From positions 1 to 12,721 of the forward strand of contig CAMYZK010000037.1 of NCBI GenBank assembly GCA_947303825.1: DNA of 12,721 nt, written 5' to 3'. Shown in pieces: positions 6,483 to 12,721 of the stretch (its first letter is position 1; every line of letters starts with the position of its first letter). The notes under the pieces are model-generated. The model saw only the letters and a list, made by a program, of their open reading frames with translations, searched no databases and was not told where the DNA came from. Origin of the DNA: an uncultured Prevotella sp. (GTDB taxonomy: Bacteria; Bacteroidota; Bacteroidia; Bacteroidales; Bacteroidaceae). The position numbers and the translations under genes are program-made.

Positions 6483-7399
6483 TGTGGTTAATTCTTGCGT
6501 TCCTATCGGCTGCCTTCCTTGGTGTCTACGACTCGCTTAAGAAGAAGTCGCTCAAGGACAATGCAGTGCTGCCGGTGCTGTTCCTCAACACTGTCTTCTC
6601 ATCGCTCATCTTCGTGCCGTTCATTGTGCTGAGTGCCACAGGGGTGATGCACACAGGCTCTATCTTCCACGTGGCCCAAGGTTCATGGCACGACCATCTG
6701 TATATAGTGGGCAAGGCCCTGATAGTGCTGTCTAGCTGGGTGCTTGGCTATTTCGGCATGAAGCACCTTCCCCTCACCATTGTTGGCCCAATCAATGCCA
6801 CCCGCCCAGTGATGGTCCTTGTAGGTGCGCTCCTCTTCTTTGGCGAGCGACTCAACCTGTGGCAGTGGGCTGGCGTGCTGCTGGCGGTGGCCTCGTTTTT
6901 GCTGCTGAGTCGCAGCGGCAGGAAAGAGGGCATAGACTTCAAGCACGACCATTGGATATACATGATTGTGGGTGCTGCCCTGCTGGGAGCGTTGAGCGGA
7001 CTCTACGACAAGTACCTCATGTCGCCAGAAAGCGAGGGAGGCTTGGGCTTGGACCGCATGATGGTGCAGTCGTGGTACAACATATACCAGAGCATCATGA
7101 TGCTGCTCATGCTCTTGTTGATATGGTGGCCCCAACGACGACATAGCACACCGTTCCACTGGGACTGGGCCATCCTTGGCATTAGCGTATTCCTGTCTAC
7201 CGCCGACTTTATGTATTTCTTTTCGCTGTCGCTACCTTCGGCCATGATAAGCGTAGTGTCTATGATAAGACGTGGCTCGGTGGTGGTGAGCTTTGCCTGC
7301 GGAGCCATGTTCTTCCACGAGAAGAACCTCAGGGCAAAGGCATTAGATCTGGCTCTTGTGCTGCTGGGTATGGTCTTCCTCTATATTGGAAGCTCTTAA
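6482..7399 (+). CDS. EamA/DMT-superfamily transporter, ten membrane segments
   Basis: The 305-residue integral inner membrane protein shows about ten hydrophobic segments (near residues 1-17, 28-51, 73-92, 98-119, 126-143, 158-175, 197-216, 228-248, 253-274, 286-303). The two halves repeat each other: FFGERLNLWQWAGVLL (119-134) matches MFFHEKNLRAKALDLALVLLG (276-296), and YDSLKKKSL matches YDKYLMSPE. This is the duplicated EamA architecture of drug/metabolite transporters. The substrate cannot be read from sequence. It is the last gene of the LacI-type/truA operon, joined by a one-base overlap, so the regulator's ligand may be related to what it moves. Its TAA shares the TTAA with the stop of the convergent LRR gene. 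Confidence 0.88.
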   Translation: MWLILAFLSAAFLGVYDSLKKKSLKDNAVLPVLFLNTVFSSLIFVPFIVLSATGVMHTGSIFHVAQGSWHDHLYIVGKALIVLSSWVLGYFGMKHLPLTIVGPINATRPVMVLVGALLFFGERLNLWQWAGVLLAVASFLLLSRSGRKEGIDFKHDHWIYMIVGAALLGALSGLYDKYLMSPESEGGLGLDRMMVQSWYNIYQSIMMLLMLLLIWWPQRRHSTPFHWDWAILGISVFLSTADFMYFFSLSLPSAMISVVSMIRRGSVVVSFACGAMFFHEKNLRAKALDLALVLLGMVFLYIGSS

Positions 7400-9906
7400 C
7401 TCTCAAACTTCTCTTGTATTTCCTTCGCCTCTGGCGAGCTGTTGTCGCCGGCGATGACAAGCACTCGGCCCCAGCTCTTGTCTACAGCGATGACGAGTAG
7501 TGTGTTGGTGTTTTTGTTAAGCATCAGCACAATGTTCTTGTTGGCCTTGCTGCGCTTCAGTAGCTTGAATTTTTGTTTCTTTGCTTCCTTGGCAATAGCC
7601 TGGGCCACGGCATCTTCCTCATGATTGCAGTCTATCGATGACTCCTGCCTCACAGCCTTCCCCTCGTCAGACATATAGCAGCGTGTGTAGTACAGCCTGT
7701 ATTTGTTGCTTCCCAGCACCAGGTCGCATGGCGCTGCGGCCTTGAGCGAATGCTCTTTAGGAGAATTGTCTAAGGGTAGGGTGGGGGGGATGATGGTGCG
7801 TAGCTCACTCTCTGAGTAGTTCCATAGGGGCTTGTCGAGCGTCACCTGTCCCAGCAGCATCTCCAGCAGGTCGGCGGCAGTGATGTTCTTCACCGGCACA
7901 TAGTCTGACTCGCCTTTCACCACGGGAGGGGTGCCATAGTCTGCTGTTGGCTTCATCGATCCGAAGGTGTAGAGTGGCAGTCTTGCATCGGGCACATATA
8001 CCGTCGTGCTTTTATTGAAGACCCCCTTGCCCAGGCTTACCAGCGTGGAGGGCAGGTGTACGGCTTCCAGACGGAACGTAGAGGTGAAGGCTTGTTCGCC
8101 AATGGTGGTGACGCCTTCGGGCACGGTTATCTCGCGCATTTCTGTTGATAGCGCGAAGGCATACTCGCCTATTCTCCTTAGCGTAGACGGAAGTACTATC
8201 TCCTTTAGGTTGTTGCCGTAGAAGGCGTAGGGTGCAATGGTGTCTATGCCTTCGGGCACGGTGGCGTGGCTGGACTGTCCGGAGGGCCATGCCAAGAGTG
8301 TGCGTCCCGACTTGCTGGTCAGCATCCCGTTTCTTGATGCATAGTTGGAGTTGCCGCTGGCCACATGTATGTTTTTCATCTTGTCACAGAGTCCAAAGGC
8401 TATTTCGCCTATCTCTGTCACTGTTGTGGGAATCTCTAACGACTCCAGGGCGCGGCATCCGCTGAAGGCGCTTTTCCCAATGAGCCTCACGCCATGGGGC
8501 AGCTTCAGCTCCTTCAGGTTTTCGCAGCCGTCGAAGGCACTCTCTCCGATGTTTGTCAGCGACTGTGGCAGTGAGACGCTGCGCAGCTGCTTGCAGTAGA
8601 AAAAGGTCGATGGTTCCAGCTCAGTGATGCCGTCGGGAACGACAGCCCTCTCCAGACTGTGGCACTGAACGAAAGCTCCGCGTCCTATCTTTTTCACCGT
8701 CGAGGGGATGTCGGCACGGCGCATCTTAGTGTCCCAGAAGAAGGCATTCTCGCCAATAGAGAGCAGACCGTCGGGCAGCGTCACCAGCGTCAGGCTGTCG
8801 GCCACCATCCCCCAGTCGGCAATGTGCTTCACCACCTGTGGCACGTGGTACTCTCCGCTGAAGCCCTGCGGCATGCACACCAGCGTCGTCATGTCGGCAG
8901 AGTAGAGCACTTGCCCGTCCGATGTCAGGTGCCGGCTGCCAGGCTTCACCGTGATGGTCTGCAGCTTGTGGCTGTTCCAGAACACCCCCTTGCCTAGATG
9001 TTCCATGCTGGCGGGTAGTGCTATGCTGCCCAGCGAGTCGCAGCCGTAGAAGGCTTCATCGCCAAGTGCCACCAGTCCCTCGCCCAGGCTCACCTCTCTT
9101 ATCTTGGGACACCAGGCAAAGGCTTTCTCGCCTATAAACCTCACGCCGTCGGCCACGCTCACCTCCTCCAGACCGTCGCTATGGTCGAAGGCCTCTGCAG
9201 CCACTCCACACACGCTGTATGGCTTGTCGTCGATGGTTATCTCTGATGGGATTTCCAGTCGTTTGGAAGATAGGGCATTTGGTCGTTTGGTTGATTGGTC
9301 GGCAGTTCTGAAGCGTTGTCCAGTCACCATTACGCTGTTCTCAGCAACATTGAGCACCTGTCCTCCAACAGTGTATGACCTTGCAGCGGGCACGTATGTA
9401 AGTACCTGCTCTGTTTTTGCGGGGTCAAAATCTATCGATACCACGTAGGTGTGCTCTGGGGGATACAGCTTGTCGCCGCCGGCAAAGGCTGTCTTTGCAT
9501 CGAGCACCATCATGATTGTGCCGCACTTGCCGTTGAGTACTGCCATCTTTCCGTCTCTTTCCATCTTGAAAAGCGGGTAGGCAGCCTGCAGCTGTTTTTC
9601 GGCAGAGGCCTTGAATACTTCGGCCTCGCGCTTAGTGGCAAACGAGAAGGCTGCATTGACATTGCTTACGAAGTTCGACCTGTAGGTGTCGGCCGAGAAG
9701 AACGACAACTCCTGGCCAAGATATTTTCCTTCGGCAAGCAGCCATGAAGGCTGGTCGGTAAAGACTTTAAAGCCCTTGGCTTCCAGCTGGGTTTGGAAGT
9801 CTTTTAGCGGCTGCATCATGGAGATGCCGTTGAAGGTGAAGTGCTGACCAAGTGCCGTAAGTGCTGTGGCGGCAAGGAAAAGGATTGATAACAGAACTTT
9901 TCTCAT
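7396..9906 (-). CDS. BspA-type leucine-rich-repeat protein, secreted
   Basis: The 836-residue product has a signal peptide (MRKVLL start, cleavage near ALG|Q at residue 20-21). A roughly 150-residue N-terminal region of unknown fold follows, and then about 14 LRR_5/BspA-type repeats of 23 residues (about 215-637), with the pattern L..I.LP..v..IG..AF..C. The last 170 residues, which begin around VPVKNITAADLLEML, form a second unassigned domain rich in Lys. BspA-like proteins often mediate binding to host or other bacteria. No lipobox, LPXTG or recognisable type IX C-terminal sorting domain is visible, so surface exposure is not shown. The gene overlaps the HAD gene by 4 nt (ATGA) as last gene of the operon. 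Confidence 0.9.
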   Translation of the reverse strand: MRKVLLSILFLAATALTALGQHFTFNGISMMQPLKDFQTQLEAKGFKVFTDQPSWLLAEGKYLGQELSFFSADTYRSNFVSNVNAAFSFATKREAEVFKASAEKQLQAAYPLFKMERDGKMAVLNGKCGTIMMVLDAKTAFAGGDKLYPPEHTYVVSIDFDPAKTEQVLTYVPAARSYTVGGQVLNVAENSVMVTGQRFRTADQSTKRPNALSSKRLEIPSEITIDDKPYSVCGVAAEAFDHSDGLEEVSVADGVRFIGEKAFAWCPKIREVSLGEGLVALGDEAFYGCDSLGSIALPASMEHLGKGVFWNSHKLQTITVKPGSRHLTSDGQVLYSADMTTLVCMPQGFSGEYHVPQVVKHIADWGMVADSLTLVTLPDGLLSIGENAFFWDTKMRRADIPSTVKKIGRGAFVQCHSLERAVVPDGITELEPSTFFYCKQLRSVSLPQSLTNIGESAFDGCENLKELKLPHGVRLIGKSAFSGCRALESLEIPTTVTEIGEIAFGLCDKMKNIHVASGNSNYASRNGMLTSKSGRTLLAWPSGQSSHATVPEGIDTIAPYAFYGNNLKEIVLPSTLRRIGEYAFALSTEMREITVPEGVTTIGEQAFTSTFRLEAVHLPSTLVSLGKGVFNKSTTVYVPDARLPLYTFGSMKPTADYGTPPVVKGESDYVPVKNITAADLLEMLLGQVTLDKPLWNYSESELRTIIPPTLPLDNSPKEHSLKAAAPCDLVLGSNKYRLYYTRCYMSDEGKAVRQESSIDCNHEEDAVAQAIAKEAKKQKFKLLKRSKANKNIVLMLNKNTNTLLVIAVDKSWGRVLVIAGDNSSPEAKEIQEKFES
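7995..9260 (-). repeat. Tandem ~69-bp coding repeats (BspA-type LRR array)
   Basis: About 14 degenerate repeats of 23 codons form the central part of the LRR gene. Two units are interrupted by longer inserts (about residues 318-350 and 508-545) that contain a short SxDGxLYSxDxxTLVCxP-like motif and a related NGMLTSKSGRTLLAWP motif. DNA identity between units is low, so this is an old protein-level array and not a recent expansion. Confidence 0.8.
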
Positions 9907-10640
9907 AGTATGTTCATTATTTCGTTAAGTGAATGCACCTCGTGGCTCACTGGCCGGGGTGCGGGGTGTTCGGGGTATCGGTTAAAGTAGATGGTGTCGA
10001 GTCCATAGTCCAGGGCACCACAGATGTCGCTGTCCCAGCTGTCGCCTATCATCAGCGTCTTCTCTGGCCATGCCTTCGACACGCTGAAGGCATAGTCGAA
10101 GTATGTGCGTGAGGGTTTGTTGGCACCGGCATCCTCGCTCAGTATCACCGTGTCAAAGCAGCCGTCCATGCCGCAGGAGTGTATCTTGCGGTACTGCACT
10201 TCATGGAATCCGTTGGAGCACAGATGAAGTCTGTACCCACGGCTACGCAGGTAGGCCACTAGCTCGTGGGCCCCCTCCACCACACCGGGCTTCTCGGCAC
10301 AGCGGTCAAGGAAGTAGTCGCTCATCTCCTTCAGGAATGATGCATTGAGCGCGAAGGGAGCACTGCCGTTGTTGAGGGCCTCCCGCAGTTCCTCACTCTC
10401 CAGCAGCGGACGGCGGAAGCGTTCCTCTATCAGGAACTGTCGGCTTATCTCACCACGGTTGTAACGTTGCCACAGGTCTATGTTCGCACTCCAATAGGCA
10501 TTGTAGAACACCTGTGGGATGCTGAACCAGTGGTCTAGCTCGTATGCTTGGAAGAGCTCGGCCAGGGCCAGCACAGCATTGCCATGGGTGTCGCAGAGTG
10601 TGTCGTCGAAGTCTATAAACAGGTCGTCGAATCTTGCCAT
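9903..10640 (-). CDS. HAD-family hydrolase, YjjG-type noncanonical pyrimidine nucleotidase
   Basis: The 245-residue cytoplasmic protein carries all four haloacid-dehalogenase motifs: I, DFDDT with D10 and D12; II, Ser142 in LCSNG; III, Lys175 in GANKPS; IV, D200-S-W-D-S-D205 in GDSWDSD. A helical cap lies between motifs I and II. Length and the motif order match the YjjG/YfnB subgroup, which dephosphorylates pyrimidine nucleoside monophosphates including damaged or noncanonical ones. Substrate assignment is by family only. It starts 10 bp after the TPR-like membrane protein, and its stop overlaps the LRR gene start as ATGA, so translation of the LRR protein is likely coupled to it. Confidence 0.9.
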   Translation of the reverse strand: MARFDDLFIDFDDTLCDTHGNAVLALAELFQAYELDHWFSIPQVFYNAYWSANIDLWQRYNRGEISRQFLIEERFRRPLLESEELREALNNGSAPFALNASFLKEMSDYFLDRCAEKPGVVEGAHELVAYLRSRGYRLHLCSNGFHEVQYRKIHSCGMDGCFDTVILSEDAGANKPSRTYFDYAFSVSKAWPEKTLMIGDSWDSDICGALDYGLDTIYFNRYPEHPAPRPVSHEVHSLNEIMNIL

Positions 10641-10650
10641 TAAGCAGTTG

Positions 10651-11787
10651 CTATTGGTTTTTGTTCAGGTTTTCCAACCCCATGTTTCTTGCCATCTTGT
10701 CAGAGAAATTGCGGAAGCATGTTGACGTCATCGTTTTGTATGCATCCTTCATACTGGATATATGCTTGATGCTCTCGCCTGGGGCGCCTTCTTCCGAGTA
10801 ATCGTAGGTGTTGTCGCTGCCGGGCAGCGTGCATACGGCATTGAATTTTACCACTACGCCTTGCAGATAGCCTTTCACCCTTTTTCCGATTCCGTATGTC
10901 GAGGATTCACTCCAAATCCAGATGACAGGGCCATTGGCGGCACCGTATTTCATCTCCTGACTCTTAATGATGTAGTCAATCTCGAACACAGGTGCGTCCT
11001 TGTCGGCAACAGAGTCTGCTGCTGCATTGATGAATCCTGGCATTATAATCCTGTCCATGCTGTTTTTCACTCCTTGTTCCAGAATGGAATTCAGGTCGTC
11101 CATGTTTCTTTGGCTGAAGTTGCGCTTCAGCTGTTCCAAGTTTTGGGGAAATGCCAACTCCCAGGTATATCCTTTCTCCATGGCGTAGCGTACGTCTTTG
11201 CTGTAGTCGTCATAGTCCTTAATGTCAAGGTGTGGATTGACCTTTACACGGATGGTGTTGATGCGTTTCAGCTTCATGTACTGTAGCATCTCCGTAATGT
11301 ATTTCACTGCCCTGGGCGACTCGTTTGTCTTGTCGCGTTTCTGGTAGTTGGCGATTGCCTTGTCCCACATTTCGTCGCACATAGTGTTCATCTGGCTGGC
11401 GTATTTCCCGGCAGGGAAGGCATGCAGGTAGGCATTGACGGTGGAGAAGCGCCCTGCTGCATCATCCTTTTGCAGCTCAGCCTTGCGGAAGTACACCTCT
11501 TCTATGTGCTTGCCTTTCGGATAGCTGATAATGTATTTGTCGCATACCGATGGCTCAATGCTTTGGCTTATACCCTCAAAGTCTCTTTCTTCCAGCAAAT
11601 CCTTTGCCTCGGCAGCGTACTTGCTGTCAGGATGTTGGTAGAGATAAGACTCAAGGGCATACGTCGTTCCGGCGTCCTTTGCCCTTTTGTACTCCTTGTA
11701 CTCTTTCAGTGAAGAGAATGAAAGGGCCAAAGCAGCCAACCCTGCGGCAGAGATGGCATATATAACGATTCTTTTGGGGTTAGTCAT
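10651..11787 (-). CDS. Membrane-anchored protein with TPR-like repeats, function unknown
   Basis: I do not recognise this 378-residue protein. One hydrophobic segment at about residues 6-25 looks like an uncleaved anchor or signal-anchor. Three related units of about 30-35 residues follow (near 43-70, 79-108, 115-146) with the pattern YL..yPkGKYa.eA, as seen in TPR-like or BamD/YbgF-type helical repeats. The region from about 160 to 378 is mixed, with strand-like stretches (PVIWIWSESS, VVVKFNAVC). Residues after the anchor are probably extracytoplasmic, but orientation is not certain. It starts 31 bp after the zinc-ribbon membrane protein and ends 10 bp before the HAD gene, so it belongs to the same operon. 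The closeness to the first gene suggests a shared membrane function. Confidence 0.75.
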   Translation of the reverse strand: MTNPKRIVIYAISAAGLAALALSFSSLKEYKEYKRAKDAGTTYALESYLYQHPDSKYAAEAKDLLEERDFEGISQSIEPSVCDKYIISYPKGKHIEEVYFRKAELQKDDAAGRFSTVNAYLHAFPAGKYASQMNTMCDEMWDKAIANYQKRDKTNESPRAVKYITEMLQYMKLKRINTIRVKVNPHLDIKDYDDYSKDVRYAMEKGYTWELAFPQNLEQLKRNFSQRNMDDLNSILEQGVKNSMDRIIMPGFINAAADSVADKDAPVFEIDYIIKSQEMKYGAANGPVIWIWSESSTYGIGKRVKGYLQGVVVKFNAVCTLPGSDNTYDYSEEGAPGESIKHISSMKDAYKTMTSTCFRNFSDKMARNMGLENLNKNQ

Positions 11788-11818
11788 GTCTATGCAATTA
11801 TTTATGTATGTTCTTTTC

Positions 11819-12304
11819 TCAGTTTGTCTTGTGGTAGCCTTCGGAAAGAATCTTCTTCACGGCAGGGTGGTCGTATGCCTCGCGGTCAAGATGTCTGATG
11901 TTGCTCTTGTCCATCAGTTTGCGCATCACCCCACTCAGGTTAAGGATGGTACAGACTAGAACACTGGCAAAGAACACTCCTATTACTGTGAGAACCCATC
12001 CGAGGAATTTGAAATCTAGCCAAAAGTCGAAAACCAGCAGAAACGCTGCGGCTAGGATTACAAACATAATACTGTTGGCGGCTGTATCCCATTTCCCGCG
12101 TTCGTCCAACTCATGCTGGCAATCGTGACAGATGCCCAACACTACCGTTTTTGTGTAGACCATCTTTCCCTCGGCCACTTTCTCCTCGCGTGATAATTTC
12201 ACCTCTTTAGTATGATTGGCTTTTGCACCGCAAAACCAACATGTCCCCGGCGACTGAGTTGCATCGGCATTTGTCGTTACCTTTTTGTTCTTTTCTAAGT
12301 TCAT
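11819..12304 (-). CDS. Small zinc-ribbon-like membrane protein with two transmembrane segments
   Basis: The 161-residue product has a Cys pair C22-W-F-C25 and a second pair C59-H-D-C62, the spacing of a zinc ribbon that would bind one Zn ion. The ribbon is followed by two hydrophobic helices (about 75-95 and 99-121) and a basic C-terminal tail of about 40 residues. No signal peptide is present, so the ribbon and tail are probably both cytoplasmic. I do not recognise the family. ATG 12304 lies about 25 nt after the expected transcription start, which supports it as first gene of the four-gene operon. Possible roles (scaffold, sensor, partner of the next gene's protein) are guesses. Confidence 0.75.
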   Translation of the reverse strand: MNLEKNKKVTTNADATQSPGTCWFCGAKANHTKEVKLSREEKVAEGKMVYTKTVVLGICHDCQHELDERGKWDTAANSIMFVILAAAFLLVFDFWLDFKFLGWVLTVIGVFFASVLVCTILNLSGVMRKLMDKSNIRHLDREAYDHPAVKKILSEGYHKTN

Positions 12305-12335
12305 TCTTATTCAGTCTTTGTTTGCAAATTTGGCA

Positions 12336-12366
12336 CAAAGATAACAAAAAACGTGCGATGCAGCAA
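12336..12366 (-). promoter_or_regulatory. Promoter (-33 and -7) of the zinc-ribbon/TPR/HAD/LRR operon
   Basis: On the minus strand TTG at 12366-12364 is followed after 20 bp by TATCTTTG at 12343-12336. This fits the Bacteroidetes TTTG / TAnnTTTG promoter. It is the best -33/-7 pair in the window and puts the start site about 25 nt before the ATG at 12304. Confidence 0.65.
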
Positions 12367-12583
12367 GAAAACCCGCTTTTTTTTGCGTTGGCAGACAAAA
12401 TAACATGAATAGTTTAACGAATAGCAACATGATACGTCGCGGCAAGCGTTTGGCGTTTAAAAATAACATTTTGAAAGTAAATTACCGATAGTTCAAGGGT
12501 TACCTGGTGCTCTATAGTGACATAAACAATAGATTTGTGAGGTAAAAACAACAAAATATCAATATGAAGTAAAAAAATATGCA
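12367..12583. other. AT-rich intergenic stretch without recognised features
   Basis: Between the two outward-facing promoters lie about 220 bp of AT-rich DNA. A 28-codon plus-strand frame (12405-12491, MNSLTNSNM start, basic) is present, without a promoter or other support. One isolated TAGATTTG (12530-12537) matches the -7 consensus but lacks a -33 partner. No terminator or RNA structure was convincing here. Confidence 0.5.
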
Positions 12584-12587
12584 TAAA

Positions 12588-12621
12588 TTTGCAGAATTCT
12601 GAAGAAATCGTAGTAATTTTG
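12588..12621 (+). promoter_or_regulatory. Promoter for a gene to the right of the window
   Basis: TTTG at 12588-12591 and TAATTTTG at 12614-12621, 22 bp apart, resemble the Bacteroidetes -33/-7 pair with a slightly long spacer. The predicted start is near 12626. A second -7-like sequence, TAAATTTG, overlaps the -33 site at 12584-12591. Confidence 0.55.
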
Positions 12622-12625
12622 CAGC

Positions 12626-12721
12626 CAGTTTTTGAAATGACGCACGAGTGAGCGCAATTCAAGCCGACTTGAAAATTGCCGAGCGAGAAGGAGTAAGACT
12701 GGCGTCAAACAAATAAATAAA
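12626..12721 (+). promoter_or_regulatory. Candidate structured 5' leader RNA (family unknown)
   Basis: Following the promoter, the sequence can fold into a closed structure. Closing stem: TGACGC (12638-12643) with GCGTCA (12702-12707), possibly extended by TTTG (12631-12634) with CAAA (12710-12713). Inner hairpin: GCAATTCAAG (12654-12663) with CTTGAA/AATTGC (12668-12679), ten pairs with a two-A bulge and a CCGA loop. Flanking the hairpin, CGAGTGAG (12645-12652) and CGAGCGAG (12680-12687) face each other and could form tandem G-A pairs. The end (12708-12721) is A-rich and coding-free, as expected just before a Bacteroidetes start codon. Only a four-codon frame (ATG at 12637) lies inside. I cannot assign an Rfam family. 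Cis-regulatory leader is the favoured reading, and a small RNA is the alternative. Confidence 0.5.

Noticed and set aside
6683..7159. 158-codon open frame antisense to the EamA transporter gene
   Set aside because: Product is rich in His and Gln with no domain pattern, as expected from the complement of a hydrophobic membrane gene.
10762..11286. 174-codon plus-strand frame within the TPR-like gene
   Set aside because: Runs opposite a gene with a promoter, good operon spacing and internal protein repeats. No supporting signals of its own.
12372..12387. CGC-T8-GCG hairpin as a terminator
   Set aside because: Only three pairs flank the T run and no gene ends here. It sits immediately upstream of the minus-strand promoter.
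12405..12491. 28-codon basic small ORF on the plus strand
   Set aside because: No promoter or start-region support. Short frames of this size are expected by chance in AT-rich DNA.
12414..12662. 82-codon minus-strand frame in the right-hand intergenic region
   Set aside because: Overlaps the outward promoter and structured leader, has an odd composition and no promoter.

Overview
The window looks like chromosomal DNA of a Bacteroidales bacterium, most likely a Prevotella or Bacteroides relative. The reasons are the TAnnTTTG promoter elements in front of operons, A-rich start regions without Shine-Dalgarno sequences, a lipoprotein-type Omp85 protein of the TamL kind, a PorT-like barrel, and a BspA-type leucine-rich-repeat protein. 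No mobile elements, tRNAs, rRNAs or CRISPR arrays were seen. Genes are tightly packed and fall into four transcription units plus an edge regulatory region.

Left part, minus strand (1-4545): tamL (4545-2323) is a single gene with its own promoter. After 145 bp comes an envelope operon with its own promoter: a LysM plus periplasmic-binding-fold protein (2177-846), a PorT-like outer membrane barrel (826-56), and the first 18 codons of a gene leaving the left edge that looks like a POT/PTR peptide transporter (54-1).

Middle, plus strand (4546-7399): a divergent promoter region packed with inverted and direct repeats separates tamL from a three-gene operon, LacI-type regulator - truA - EamA transporter. 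These three genes are joined by two one-base TGATG overlaps. The operon meets the next one tail to tail, and the two stop codons share a single TTAA.

Right part, minus strand (12304-7396): a four-gene operon reads zinc-ribbon membrane protein - membrane-anchored protein with TPR-like repeats - YjjG-type HAD nucleotidase - 836-residue secreted LRR protein. The last two overlap by ATGA. Its promoter has a good -33/-7 pair. The first two proteins and both ends of the LRR protein match no family I can name.

Right edge (12305-12721): 417 bp without a gene. It holds the promoter of the minus-strand operon and, facing out of the window, a plus-strand promoter. That promoter is followed by a roughly 95-nt leader that folds well by eye: a closing stem, a purine-rich internal loop that could form tandem G-A pairs, and a 10-bp hairpin. 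The leader ends in an A-rich tract that probably precedes a start codon just outside the window. It is the best candidate here for an undescribed element, followed by the repeat-rich lacI/tamL divergent region and the two-gene unknown membrane pair.
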